A DNA stretch of 45,611 bases from an uncultured Parabacteroides sp. (GCA_900552465.1 URZO01000023.1:1-45611); one strand, 5' to 3'. Shown: positions 6,773 to 16,681, counted from the first letter of the stretch. Notes: a model not told the origin generated them from the sequence alone. Numbers and translations: made by a program.

Positions 6773-8167
6773 ATGAAAGCAAACAACCTGTGGATAACGG
6801 CCCTTGCATTCGGGATCTCGTTATCGGCTTACGGACAACAGACAGGAGGCGGTATCTCTTCCGATATGTTGCAGGAGATCAAGCAAGCCTACAAAGGAAC
6901 GCCGGCTGACAAAGCGATTCACAACGCAATCAGTAACAACGACATCAACAAACTGGCGGTCAACAACGATAGTAAAAACAATTTCGACACCTACTTCTCC
7001 CATAAGGTGAATAGCAAAGGCATCACGAACCAGAAGTCGTCCGGTCGTTGCTGGTTGTTCACAGGGCTGAACGTCATTCGTGCCCGGGCTATCGCAAAAT
7101 ATAACCTGCCGGAATTCGAACTATCACAGAACTATAACTTCTTCTGGGATCAACTGGAAAAGGCGAATCTCTTCCTGCAAGGGATCATCGACACACGGGA
7201 GAAACCGATGGACGACAAGATGGTGGAATGGTTGTTCAAGAATCCGATCGGAGACGGCGGACAGTTCACCGGTATATCCGACAACCTGATGAAATACGGC
7301 GTCGTCCCTTCCGAAGTGATGGTGGAAACGTATAGTAGCGACAACACCAGCCGTATGGCGAACCTGCTCGGCTTGAAGCTGAAGGAGTACGGACTGGCTC
7401 TGCGTGACGCCAAAGATTCAAAACCTGAAGCATTGGCAAAGCGTAAAACGGAGATGTTAGGGGAAATCTACCGCATGCTGGTTCTTAACCTTGGCGAACC
7501 TCCTACGAAATTCACCTGGACCCGCAAAGATGCAGACGGCAAACCGGTAGAGACAAAGGAATATACGCCGCAATCGTTCTACCAGGCATTTGTTGGCGAA
7601 GACCTGAAAAACAATTATGTCATGCTGATGAACGATCCGAGCCGTGACTACTACAAATTATACGAAATCGATTATGACCGCCATGCCTACGACGGCAAGA
7701 ACTGGACGTATGTCAACCTCCCGATAGAGGATATCAAAGAGATGGCGATCGCTTCTATCAAAGATAGCACAATGATGTATTTCTCTTGTGATGTGGGTAA
7801 GTTCTTCGACCGTGAACGGGGTGCACTCGATGTGAACTACTACGACTATGGCTCACTGATGGGCACGACTTTCGGTATGGACAAAAAGCAACGTATCCAG
7901 ACCTTCGCCAGCGGCTCCTCCCATGCCATGACGCTAATGGCCGTCGACCTGGATGCAAACGGCAAGCCTAAAAAATGGATGGTGGAAAACAGTTGGGGAC
8001 CGGGTGCAAACAACGGCCACCTGATCATGACGGACGAATGGTTCAACGAATATATGTTCCGCCTGGTCGTAAACAAGAAGTTTATCACCAACAAAGTAAA
8101 AGAGGTACTGAAACAGACTCCGACACGGTTGCCGGCCTGGGATCCGATGTTTGCGGAAGAGGATTAA
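6773..8167 (+). CDS. Exported C1 aminopeptidase (bleomycin hydrolase/PepC-like)
   Basis: A papain-fold peptidase of the C1B (PepC/bleomycin hydrolase) group, 464 aa. The catalytic triad is visible: C93 in SSGRCWLF, H384 in GSSHAMTL and N406 in VENSWGPG, with the oxyanion-hole Gln in the NQKSSG segment. Unlike the cytosolic PepC enzymes, this protein begins with a signal peptide ending near AYGQQ (about residue 23), so it should act in the periplasm or outside the cell. C1B enzymes are usually hexamers whose C-terminus limits them to aminopeptidase action; here the C-terminus is LPAWDPMFAEED. It is a single-gene unit with its own promoter. Confidence 0.92.
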   Translation: MKANNLWITALAFGISLSAYGQQTGGGISSDMLQEIKQAYKGTPADKAIHNAISNNDINKLAVNNDSKNNFDTYFSHKVNSKGITNQKSSGRCWLFTGLNVIRARAIAKYNLPEFELSQNYNFFWDQLEKANLFLQGIIDTREKPMDDKMVEWLFKNPIGDGGQFTGISDNLMKYGVVPSEVMVETYSSDNTSRMANLLGLKLKEYGLALRDAKDSKPEALAKRKTEMLGEIYRMLVLNLGEPPTKFTWTRKDADGKPVETKEYTPQSFYQAFVGEDLKNNYVMLMNDPSRDYYKLYEIDYDRHAYDGKNWTYVNLPIEDIKEMAIASIKDSTMMYFSCDVGKFFDRERGALDVNYYDYGSLMGTTFGMDKKQRIQTFASGSSHAMTLMAVDLDANGKPKKWMVENSWGPGANNGHLIMTDEWFNEYMFRLVVNKKFITNKVKEVLKQTPTRLPAWDPMFAEED

Positions 8168-8178
8168 AAAAATAGAGA

Positions 8179-8323
8179 TGTGTCAAAAGTCCCATTTATA
8201 GCGTCTGTGTCCTGGCGGGCTTGACCCGCCATCTCATACTAATCATTGTAAATCAGTTTAGTATGAGGTTGCGGGTCAAGCCCGCAATGACACGCTAAAG
8301 CGTTAGAACTTATTTTTGACACA
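8179..8323. repeat. MITE-like palindromic repeat element
   Basis: A 145-bp imperfect inverted repeat. Terminal TGTGTCAAAA (8179-8188) is mirrored by TTTTGACACA (8314-8323). Nested inside are GCGGGCTTGACCCGC and its complement-oriented partner GCGGGTCAAGCCCGC, plus CTCATACTAA/TTAGTATGAG arms around an AT-rich loop. It holds no gene. It sits between the convergent aminopeptidase and beta-galactosidase genes and could also terminate both transcripts. Form and composition suggest a dispersed REP/MITE family; dispersal must be checked against the genome. Confidence 0.7.
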
Positions 8324-8360
8324 CCTCCTTATTTTTTAATTCGGTTAACACCCGAGAAAA

Positions 8361-11300
8361 TCACTTTCCTGCCTCCGGCAAATCCGTCCGTCCGTCGACT
8401 GGGATCATTATGAACGTATATTGCCGGGCGACCGGGGTAATCGTATATTCCGGATGGGTTTGGGCGCCCCAGGTGTTATCGCCGCCGACGCCCATTTGCA
8501 GGTTGTCGATGTTTAGCCAGACCAGGTCTTTCTTTTCGATGCTACCGCCGTGAATATGTTTCGTCATGGAAGGGATGTAATATAAATCCTCGATGGGGAA
8601 ATTCCAGGCGCTGACGCTTAAAAGCTCACCGGGCGACTTGACCAGCAGGCCTTCACCCGAGGCATTTTGCAAGGCTACCCAACGGACATCGGTCTTGCCT
8701 GCCGTCTCCTGGGCGCGGACATACGGATGGTATTGTTCCCAGACGGTTGCCTGATACAAATCTATATCGGCACCCGATTTGCGATCCCAATAGTTTTCCT
8801 GCGGACCACGACCGAACCAGCTCATCCGGTCATACTCGCCGCCAAGTACCATCCGCATGCCGAAACGGGGCATTTCCGGTAAAGGTTTCTCGCCCGGTGT
8901 AAAGGATAAAGAGGTTTTCACTACGCCATCGGGGTAAACGACATAAGTAACCTCGCAAACAGATTCCTGGGCAGGCATATTATAAGACACGCGGATTGCC
9001 ACTTCGCTTTTGTCGGCGGCAGGAAGGAGAGACATATCCGTCAATTGCAATTCGTTACCAGCCTGTTTCCAGGTCCCGCAACGTTGCAACATGCCGTTTG
9101 CCACGTCGTTGTCCGTCAACGGACGCCAGAAATTCGGCCGAAGCCCTGCTAACAGATATTCTTTCCCTTTCACTTTATAGCTGGTCATCTCGCCAGTCTT
9201 CCGGGAAAACGTGATAACGGCTTGAGCGGTGGTCAACGTATAGGCTCCGGATGTTTCCTCCACCCCGACGGTACCGGCAGGCTTTTCGCGCCGGAGGGCA
9301 GGTACCGAGACCGGTAACTTCCATTGTTCGGAAGCCGCCAGATGTCCTTTCGGCACTAACGCCGTCGCCTCTTGCGTGCGAGCGGAAAGAGACAGGAAAT
9401 ATTCCGTACCGGGCCGGCCCTCGATAACAGGAAGCGGCAACGGGACTTCTGCCGAAGCGTGGGGAGCAATAGCCGGAACATCGAGCTTGCCTTCATACAA
9501 GGTTTTGCCATCGGCCTTTACCGCCCAGCTATAGTCATAGACGCCGGAAGAGAGGAAATCGTGCCGGTTCGTGATCTTCACCCGGTTCGACGAGAAGGGA
9601 ACAGGCTCGAAATGCATATACTGATAAATCTTTTTCACTTCGTATATATGCGGATGCAGGCTACGGTCGGCCGCCACCAGCCCATTGGCACAGAAGTTGG
9701 AATCGTTTACGATCCCGACGAATCCCATATCGCCTCCATACGCCCAGATATCCTTTCCCTTCGGGTCTTTTATGGCAAACGTCTGGTCCACCCAGTCCCA
9801 GATGAAGCCGCCCTGCAGGTTGTCGTATTTATAGATCAACTTCCAGTAGTCGCCGAGGTTTCCGACGCTATTCCCCATCGCATGTGCATATTCGCAAAGG
9901 ATCAGCGGACGCGGTTGGCGTTGGTTAGCCCATTGGCGAAGTAGCCAGATACGCCCGTACATCGGGCAATAGATGTCGGAAAGGCCTTTCACACCACCCC
10001 CTTCATACTGGACCGGACGGCTACCATCGCGTCCTTTCGCCCAATGGTAGATCGTTTCGAAATGTTTCCCGTAGCCGGATTCGTTTCCTAAGCTCCAGGT
10101 AATGACGGCGGTTACGTTCTTATCGCGCTCCACCATCCGCTCCATCCGTTCCATAAACGGGATCTCCCAGCCGTCCATATTGGCAAGCGTACCGTCCGGA
10201 TGGGCCTCCATCCCGTGCGATTCGATGTTTGCCTCGTCCACTAAGTAGACGCCGTATTCATTGCAAAGGTCATACCACTCCTCATAATTCGGATAGTGGC
10301 AACAACGGACCGCATTGATATTGAATTGCTTCATCAGCCGGATATCTTCGACCATGCTCTCCACCGAGACGGTACGACCCCGATGCATATCGTGTTCATG
10401 CCGGTTCACTCCCTTTATCAATATCGGCGTACCGTTGACCAGCAACATACCGTTCTTCATCTCCACTTTCCGGAAACCGAAACGGTGCACAAACGATTCA
10501 GTCACCCGTCCTTTCGGGTCCAGGGTATTGACAACCAACGTATAGAGATCAGGTGTTTCCGCCGTCCAGCGTTTGACGTCCGGAAACTTTTCGGAAAAGG
10601 CCAGCACCGTATCTGCCGCCTGTTTTACCGTCAGAGATGCGGATGCCAGCTCTTTCTTGCCGTCCAGCACTTTCAACCGGACGGACGTTCCTTTCGCTAA
10701 GGAACGGCTATCCATCGTGAAGCAGATATCGAGCGCCCCGTCCTGGTATCCATTCTCCAGATCGGCTTTCACCTCGAAGTCCTTGATCCGGGATTTCGGG
10801 CGGGCGACCAGCATCACGTCCCGTTCGATCCCGCTATATTTCCAATAGTCCTGCCCTTCCAGATAAGAGCCGTCGCTATACCGGTAGACCTCCACCGCCA
10901 GCCGGTTCTTCCCCGGTTTCAGGTATTTATTAATCAGATATTCGGAGGGCAGGCGGCTATCTTCGCTATATCCCACAAACTGGCCGTTCACCCAGCAATA
11001 GTAGGCCGATTCGACTCCTCCGAAATGGAGCAGCACATCTTTTCCTTTGAAATGTTCGGGGACCGTGAAAGAGGTCACATACGAGCCGACCGGATTATAG
11101 TCCTGCGGCACATAAGGAGGATTGGCGGGAAAAGGATAGCGCGTATCGGTATAGATCGGCGCGTCGAATCCCTGAAGTTCCCAGCTACCGGGTACCTCTA
11201 TATCCTTCCATCCGGACACATCGAAGTTCTCTTCATAAAAAGAGGTCGGACGTGAAGACGGATTCCTGGAAAAATGGAACTTCCACGTCCCGTTCAACGA

Positions 11301-11486
11301 CTCGCGCCTCTCTAAGGTGACGTCTTTTTGCAGGGCGGCTCTTTCAGAAGCGTAAGGGACAAAGTGGGCATGGATCGGCTCACGGTTGATTTGATTAATG
11401 CGCTGATTTTCCCACTCTTTATGTTGGGCCTGTCCAGATAATACGGACAACAACATCAGACAGATGGCGGATAGTTTGTGTTTCAT
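8361..11486 (-). CDS. Secreted GH2 beta-galactosidase (LacZ-type)
   Basis: A 1041-residue glycoside hydrolase family 2 enzyme. Order: signal peptide (about 1-21, ending at GQAQ), jelly-roll sugar-binding domain, immunoglobulin-like domain, TIM barrel with both catalytic glutamates, and a C-terminal LacZ small-chain (beta-sandwich) domain. The acid/base is E469 in WSLGNESGYG and the nucleophile is E532 in ILCEYAHAMGNS. The full LacZ architecture favours beta-galactosidase over beta-glucuronidase or mannosidase. It lies 45 bp downstream of a GH92 gene on the same strand, so the pair may trim galactose and mannose from host glycans. Only weak promoter-like sequence is seen in the gap, consistent with co-transcription. 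Confidence 0.93.
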   Translation of the reverse strand: MKHKLSAICLMLLSVLSGQAQHKEWENQRINQINREPIHAHFVPYASERAALQKDVTLERRESLNGTWKFHFSRNPSSRPTSFYEENFDVSGWKDIEVPGSWELQGFDAPIYTDTRYPFPANPPYVPQDYNPVGSYVTSFTVPEHFKGKDVLLHFGGVESAYYCWVNGQFVGYSEDSRLPSEYLINKYLKPGKNRLAVEVYRYSDGSYLEGQDYWKYSGIERDVMLVARPKSRIKDFEVKADLENGYQDGALDICFTMDSRSLAKGTSVRLKVLDGKKELASASLTVKQAADTVLAFSEKFPDVKRWTAETPDLYTLVVNTLDPKGRVTESFVHRFGFRKVEMKNGMLLVNGTPILIKGVNRHEHDMHRGRTVSVESMVEDIRLMKQFNINAVRCCHYPNYEEWYDLCNEYGVYLVDEANIESHGMEAHPDGTLANMDGWEIPFMERMERMVERDKNVTAVITWSLGNESGYGKHFETIYHWAKGRDGSRPVQYEGGGVKGLSDIYCPMYGRIWLLRQWANQRQPRPLILCEYAHAMGNSVGNLGDYWKLIYKYDNLQGGFIWDWVDQTFAIKDPKGKDIWAYGGDMGFVGIVNDSNFCANGLVAADRSLHPHIYEVKKIYQYMHFEPVPFSSNRVKITNRHDFLSSGVYDYSWAVKADGKTLYEGKLDVPAIAPHASAEVPLPLPVIEGRPGTEYFLSLSARTQEATALVPKGHLAASEQWKLPVSVPALRREKPAGTVGVEETSGAYTLTTAQAVITFSRKTGEMTSYKVKGKEYLLAGLRPNFWRPLTDNDVANGMLQRCGTWKQAGNELQLTDMSLLPAADKSEVAIRVSYNMPAQESVCEVTYVVYPDGVVKTSLSFTPGEKPLPEMPRFGMRMVLGGEYDRMSWFGRGPQENYWDRKSGADIDLYQATVWEQYHPYVRAQETAGKTDVRWVALQNASGEGLLVKSPGELLSVSAWNFPIEDLYYIPSMTKHIHGGSIEKKDLVWLNIDNLQMGVGGDNTWGAQTHPEYTITPVARQYTFIMIPVDGRTDLPEAGK

Positions 11487-11531
11487 GATAGTAACAATCT
11501 AAGTATTCGCCACGAAGATAGCAATTAATAT

Positions 11532-13862
11532 TCAATCTCTACCCCAATCCGATGGTTTTGATCCCATTTGCAGGATAAGAATTCCGCCAGCCATCAGATC
11601 GGCATGTGTCAGATAGCATTTATCATACGCTTTCCCGTTGAGTGTAGCATGCTGGATATAGATATTCTCAGGGCTATTATCGCGCGTCTCGACGACAAAG
11701 GTCTTCCCGGTCGCATATTCCGGATCCAGCCGGAACTCCACGCGGTCGAACACCGGACTTGTAATCTCGTAGCGCAAGTCGCCCGGGCAAACGGGATAAA
11801 TACCGGCCGCCGCGAGAACATACCAGGCCGACATTTGTCCGACATCTTCGTTCCCGACCAATCCGGTCACGGCATTGCGATAGGCATTCCGGCAAATGTC
11901 ACGCGTCCACTTCTGGGTAAGCGCCGGCTCGTTCAGGCGGTTGAAGAGGAAGGGGACATGGTGGACAGGCTCGTTGGCATGGTTGTAGTAAGCATTCCAC
12001 AGATAATCGTGCGGCGTCTTTTCAAACATATCCGTCAGGTCGGCCAGCACCTTTTCGCGGCCTCCCATGAGTTTGACCATACCGTCTATATCATGAGGCA
12101 CGAACCATCCCTGCTGGTAGGCATTGCATTCCATGCATCCGTACCATTCTTCCAGCCGTCCCTTTTCCGGCAAGGGGATGAAATTACCTTTCCCGTCACG
12201 CGGGCGGAACCATCCGTAGGCAGGGTCGAAAAGCGAAGCGTAGGTCTTTGCCTGCCGGTCAAAGCGCTCCCGGTCGGCCTCCTTTCCCAACCATCCGGCA
12301 AGCCGGGCCATACACCAATCGGTATAGGCATATTCCAACGTGTGTGAAATTCCGGTATTTCCCGGGGTATATCCGTCCGGCCCGTTTCCGAACAGGCGCG
12401 AGGTATTAACGGCATACCGATATGCCTTTTCCACATCATAGTCGCGGATTCCTTTGGAATAGGCATCACATAAGACAGAGATCGCCGGATTACCCAGCAT
12501 ACATCCGGAAAAAGCATTTAGCAATTCCCACCGTTCCAGATACTCATTCCCGCTCTGTGCGGCTATTTCGACCAGCGAGTTGACCAGGTCGTTCACCAAT
12601 GTAGGATTGATAATTGTCTGAAGCGGCATCTGGCTACGGAAAACATCCCAACCGCTGAATATGGTCCGTTTATTGAAACGCTCCGTCTGATGCACCTTCT
12701 TATCGGCCCCGGTATATTCGCCGTTCACATCGCTACAGATACGCGGGTCGATCATCGTATGGTACAAAGCCGTATAAAAGGTTGTCCTCTCGTCATCCGA
12801 GCCGCCGTCTATTTTGACCTTCGCCAGTTCGTTATCCCAAAGCCGGCTACACGCGGCAAGGGTCTCATCGAAGTCCCAGCCTTTCATTTCGGCAGACAGG
12901 TTCTCTTCCGCATTCTTCAGGCTGGTAAAAGAGATTCCGCTTTTAAGCAGGATTTCCTCACCGGGTTTCGTTTCAAAATAGGCATAGAAACCCACATGTT
13001 TGCCTTCAAATGAAGAAACGGAAGGATGGATAGAGGCCTGGCGGATCGCTTCATGGTAACGCTCGCTTTCTATATCTTCGCGCTTACGGCTCCAGTCATC
13101 GGGTATATCCACCGACCAAACGCCATGCTCTTCAAAAGGCCGTGAAAATTGGGCATAGAAATAAACGGTGTAATCGGCTTTGCCGTCCCCGTTTCCCCAG
13201 CCTCCCCCATCGGGTGTGCATTGCATCCAGCCTCTGATGGTGTGGTCGTCTACGACTTCTACCGCCTGCCGGACGGAGGTTCCTCCCACACGGCGTGCCA
13301 GATCGACTTGTATATGCGCTTCATTGCTTTCCGGAAAAGTGAAACGAAGCATTCCGCTATGGGGCAAAGCGGTTGCTTCCGCCTGAATCTGATAGTCGGT
13401 CAACAGGACGGAATAATATCCGGCCGCCGCCTTTTCCGATTGTTTATCATATCGCGAACGATAGCCTTCATCCGGATTATCGGCCGTCCCGGCAAAAGTA
13501 TGGAGAGGGCCGGTTGCCGGCATCACTAAGAAATTCCCTAAATCGCCATACCAACCGATACCGGACATCTGCGTAAAGGCAAAACCTTCTATTGAAGTAT
13601 GTTCGTAGCTATAACCGGAACCATTATCGCCTCCGGTGATGGTATTGGGGCTGACCTGCACCATTCCGAAAGGGGCGGTCGCTCCCGGAAAAGTCTTCCC
13701 GAGACCGTGATAACTCCCGGCCGCCTCGGTATTGGTGGTCGCTCCGATAAAAGGATTTACATAAGAGGATAACGGGCGGTCTACGGTTTCCTGTTTCGGA
13801 GTGTTACAGGAAAAGACTGAACCAGCCAATAATAGTCCGAATGAGAATTGTTTAATAGTCAT
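11532..13862 (-). CDS. GH92 alpha-mannosidase lipoprotein
   Basis: A 776-residue family GH92 enzyme. These are calcium-dependent inverting alpha-mannosidases, mostly alpha-1,2-, acting on host and yeast mannans. The N-terminus is a lipoprotein signal with lipobox GSVFSC, so it should be anchored in the outer membrane or periplasm. Family landmarks are clear: an N-terminal galactose-mutarotase-like domain starting near YVNPFIGA, the HHVPFLFN segment, and the near-invariant GNEDVGQMSAWYV block with E672 and D673. It is the upstream gene of a pair with the GH2 enzyme. Mannosidic specificity is by family, not shown by sequence. Confidence 0.93.
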   Translation of the reverse strand: MTIKQFSFGLLLAGSVFSCNTPKQETVDRPLSSYVNPFIGATTNTEAAGSYHGLGKTFPGATAPFGMVQVSPNTITGGDNGSGYSYEHTSIEGFAFTQMSGIGWYGDLGNFLVMPATGPLHTFAGTADNPDEGYRSRYDKQSEKAAAGYYSVLLTDYQIQAEATALPHSGMLRFTFPESNEAHIQVDLARRVGGTSVRQAVEVVDDHTIRGWMQCTPDGGGWGNGDGKADYTVYFYAQFSRPFEEHGVWSVDIPDDWSRKREDIESERYHEAIRQASIHPSVSSFEGKHVGFYAYFETKPGEEILLKSGISFTSLKNAEENLSAEMKGWDFDETLAACSRLWDNELAKVKIDGGSDDERTTFYTALYHTMIDPRICSDVNGEYTGADKKVHQTERFNKRTIFSGWDVFRSQMPLQTIINPTLVNDLVNSLVEIAAQSGNEYLERWELLNAFSGCMLGNPAISVLCDAYSKGIRDYDVEKAYRYAVNTSRLFGNGPDGYTPGNTGISHTLEYAYTDWCMARLAGWLGKEADRERFDRQAKTYASLFDPAYGWFRPRDGKGNFIPLPEKGRLEEWYGCMECNAYQQGWFVPHDIDGMVKLMGGREKVLADLTDMFEKTPHDYLWNAYYNHANEPVHHVPFLFNRLNEPALTQKWTRDICRNAYRNAVTGLVGNEDVGQMSAWYVLAAAGIYPVCPGDLRYEITSPVFDRVEFRLDPEYATGKTFVVETRDNSPENIYIQHATLNGKAYDKCYLTHADLMAGGILILQMGSKPSDWGRD

Positions 13863-13911
13863 AGCTTACCAGACTTAAGAATAATATTAAAAACACAAAT
13901 TATAGCAAAGG

Positions 13912-13939
13912 AAAGAGCTGCCTATAAAGACAGCTCTTT
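13912..13939 (-). terminator. Terminator hairpin after waaA
   Basis: On the minus strand AAAGAGCTG and CAGCTCTTT form a nine-base-pair stem overlapping the waaA stop, followed by a mixed T-rich run (TTTCC, then TTTG). The T-tract is imperfect, so efficiency is uncertain. Confidence 0.5.
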
Positions 13940-15160
13940 TAATATCTTGTCGGTGACCCCGGCATTGCCGCTCACGAACCGGCCGGCACTCTTACCGACC
14001 GCTTCCAGAACTTCATGATAGGCCAGCAATTCATTCATCTTGCCGTCGAACTCGTCTTTTGAGGAAACGGAGAAACCGCCCCCGACCGCGATCAGATCGC
14101 GGGCTTCCTTGAACTTCTGGTAGCGCGGGCCGAACAATACGGGAATGCCATACACCGCCGCCTCCAGCGTATTATGGATACCGGCACCAAAACCGCCCCC
14201 GATATAAGCGATCGTCCCATACCGATAGATAGAGGATAACAACCCGAAACTATCTATTATCAAACAATCCTTTCCTTCCATCAGGCTCTTATCCTGCATC
14301 GCATCGGAGAGGCGGACGGACGGACGTTTCAACAACGATTCGATATACATCAGATGCTCCCGGTGTATCTCATGCGGGGCAATAATCAGCTTGATCTCCG
14401 GATGTTCATTGAAATAGGGAATCAGGATCTCCTCATCATGCGGCCAGGAGCTCCCGGCGATCAACGTGGGTTGCTTCTCTCCGCCTCCATTGGTCACGAA
14501 CCGTTCCACATTCGGTAATTCGCGCGCCTGGTTACGGACATCCAACACCCGGTCGAAACGCGTGTCGCCACAAACGGTCACCTCTTTGATCCCGTACTTT
14601 CCAAGCAGGTCCTTAGAACGCTCATCCTGCACGAACAGGTGGTTGAAGCAATACAGCATCTTCCGGTAAGGCGCTCCGAACCATTGAAAAAACAACTGGT
14701 CCGGGCGGAAAATAGCCGAAATGATGTAAACCGGTATCCCCCGTTTCTTCAATTCATGCAGATAGTTTCCCCAGAACTCATACTTGATGAAAACGGCAAT
14801 CGCCGGATTGGCCAGATTCAGGAACTTCTTCACCCGGTAAGGCGTGTCGAAAGGCAGGTAGCAGATCACATCCGCCCCGTTATAATTCTTCCGCACCTCA
14901 TATCCCGAAGGGGAAAAGAAAGTCAAGAGGATCTTATATTCCGGATGTAGCACCCTGATCTTCTCGATCAGCGGGCGGCCCTGCTCGAACTCGCCCAGTG
15001 AAGAAGCGTGAAACCAGATATACTTAGCCTTCCTGTCGATCTTCTCACGAAGGATGCTATTGGTCTTCCACTGACCGAGGCGCATCATGCGCGCCTTCTT
15101 ATGGAAAGGGGAAATCAACGCGACAATAAAGGCGTAGAAATGTATGAGTATGCTGTACAT
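13922..15160 (-). CDS. waaA: 3-deoxy-D-manno-octulosonic acid (KDO) transferase
   Basis: A GT30 glycosyltransferase transferring KDO from CMP-KDO to lipid A precursor at the cytoplasmic face of the inner membrane. The length of 412 aa is normal. An N-terminal hydrophobic segment (about 1-18) provides the membrane anchor. The family motifs are present: HASSLGEFEQGRP (residues around 50-62), the interdomain GSSWPHDEE, and the C-terminal CMP-KDO-binding segment GGGFGAGIHNTLEAA followed by GIPVLFGP. It follows gltX by only three bases, so the two share a transcript. It marks a lipopolysaccharide-bearing Gram-negative. Confidence 0.94.
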   Translation of the reverse strand: MYSILIHFYAFIVALISPFHKKARMMRLGQWKTNSILREKIDRKAKYIWFHASSLGEFEQGRPLIEKIRVLHPEYKILLTFFSPSGYEVRKNYNGADVICYLPFDTPYRVKKFLNLANPAIAVFIKYEFWGNYLHELKKRGIPVYIISAIFRPDQLFFQWFGAPYRKMLYCFNHLFVQDERSKDLLGKYGIKEVTVCGDTRFDRVLDVRNQARELPNVERFVTNGGGEKQPTLIAGSSWPHDEEILIPYFNEHPEIKLIIAPHEIHREHLMYIESLLKRPSVRLSDAMQDKSLMEGKDCLIIDSFGLLSSIYRYGTIAYIGGGFGAGIHNTLEAAVYGIPVLFGPRYQKFKEARDLIAVGGGFSVSSKDEFDGKMNELLAYHEVLEAVGKSAGRFVSGNAGVTDKILKELSL

Positions 15161-15163
15161 GAA

Positions 15164-16681
15164 CTATTTAAGTATTTCGATCGCCCGCTGGATACGACGG
15201 ATAGACTCTTCTTTACCCAAGGCCTCCGTGATATCGAAGATATGCGGGCCTTTGCCTTCGCCGACAAGGGCCAGGCGGGTTGCATTCATGATGTTCCCTA
15301 AATGATAGCCTTTGCTTTCGATCCAGGCTTTTACCTCTTCTTCCGTACCTTCGATATCGAACGGTTCGCGGGTACGAAGCACTTCTATCAGTTCCGTCAA
15401 CTGGGCGGCGCTATCCTCTTTCCAGCGTTTCTTACGCGTCTTTTCATCATATTCGGTCGGAGCGACAAAGAAGAACGCACAAAGCTCCCACAAGTCCTTG
15501 ATAAAAGTAGCGCGGTCTTTCATCATCGCTACCACCTTCTCCACGTATGCCGGTTCGGCTTTCACGCCGTGACTTTCGAGGATCGGCATGAAGAGGGTGG
15601 CCGCTTCCTTATTATCCATCGCCTGGATATAGTGGTGATTGAACCATTTTCCTTTTTCATAATCGAACTTGGCGCCGCTCTTGCTACAACGGCTCAGGTC
15701 GAAGAAGCGGATCAGCTCGTCCATGCTCATCACTTCCTGGTCGTTACCCGGGTTCCAGCCCAGCAGGGCAAGGAAGTTCACGACGGCCTGCGGCAGGTAG
15801 CCACTCTCACGATAGCCCGAGGAAACCTCGCCGCTCTTCGGATCGTGCCATTCCAACGGGAAGACAGGGAAGCCCAGGCGGTCGCCGTCGCGTTTGCTCA
15901 GCTTGCCGTTTCCTTCCGGCTTCAGGAGCAGGGCCAGGTGGGCAAACTGAGGCATCGTGTCCGTCCAGCCGAAATAGCGGTACAACAACACGTGGAGCGG
16001 GGCGCTCGGCAACCACTCCTCACCGCGGATCACGTGGGTGACTTCCATCAAATGGTCGTCCACGATATTTGCCAGGTGGTAAGTAGGCAACTGGTCGGCC
16101 GACTTATATAAGACTTTATCGTCAAGGATAGAAGAGTTGATAATCACTTCGCCGCGAATCAGGTCGTTCACGTGTATATCTTCGTCCGGTTCGATCTTCA
16201 CACGGACAACATATTGCTGACCGGCGTCGATCAACGCTTTTACCTCTTCTTCGGAGAGAGTCAGCGAGTTACGCATCTGCATACGGGTAGAAGCATCATA
16301 CTGGAAGTTGGGGATTTCCTTACGTTTGGCATCCAGCTCTTCGGGCGTGTCGAAAGCGATATAAGCATGGCCGGCGTCTAACAACCGGTCGACATACTTC
16401 TTGTAAATATCCCGGCGCTCACTCTGGCGGTAAGGGCCGTAATCGCCACCGAAGCCCACCCCTTCGTCAAACTTGATTCCTAACCACGTAAGGGCCTCGA
16501 TAATATAGGCCTCCGCACCGGGGACGAAACGCCCGGAATCGGTATCTTCGATACGGAGAATCAGGTCTCCACCCTTCTGTTTGGCAAACAAATAATTGTA
16601 TAAAGCTGTACGAACACCTCCGATATGCAACGCTCCCGTAGGACTCGGAGCAAACCGGACTCTAACTTTCCTTTCCGTCAT
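15164..16681 (-). CDS. gltX: Glutamyl-tRNA synthetase
   Basis: A class I aminoacyl-tRNA synthetase, 505 aa. The HIGH-type motif is FAPSPTGALHIGG near the N-terminus (H19) and the KMSKS-type motif is KLSKRD, with its second lysine at K263. The Rossmann catalytic domain and the C-terminal helical anticodon-binding domain are both complete. The start is the ATG at 16681, about 20 nt after the predicted transcript start. The family includes discriminating and non-discriminating enzymes, which cannot be told apart here without the genome's glnS and gatCAB content. Confidence 0.97.
   Translation of the reverse strand: MTERKVRVRFAPSPTGALHIGGVRTALYNYLFAKQKGGDLILRIEDTDSGRFVPGAEAYIIEALTWLGIKFDEGVGFGGDYGPYRQSERRDIYKKYVDRLLDAGHAYIAFDTPEELDAKRKEIPNFQYDASTRMQMRNSLTLSEEEVKALIDAGQQYVVRVKIEPDEDIHVNDLIRGEVIINSSILDDKVLYKSADQLPTYHLANIVDDHLMEVTHVIRGEEWLPSAPLHVLLYRYFGWTDTMPQFAHLALLLKPEGNGKLSKRDGDRLGFPVFPLEWHDPKSGEVSSGYRESGYLPQAVVNFLALLGWNPGNDQEVMSMDELIRFFDLSRCSKSGAKFDYEKGKWFNHHYIQAMDNKEAATLFMPILESHGVKAEPAYVEKVVAMMKDRATFIKDLWELCAFFFVAPTEYDEKTRKKRWKEDSAAQLTELIEVLRTREPFDIEGTEEEVKAWIESKGYHLGNIMNATRLALVGEGKGPHIFDITEALGKEESIRRIQRAIEILK

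Noticed and set aside
9372..9944. Long plus-strand frames within the GH2 gene and similar antisense frames across susC, gltX and GH92
   Set aside because: They are complement shadows of GC-biased third positions in well-supported genes, with no recognisable domains or leaders.
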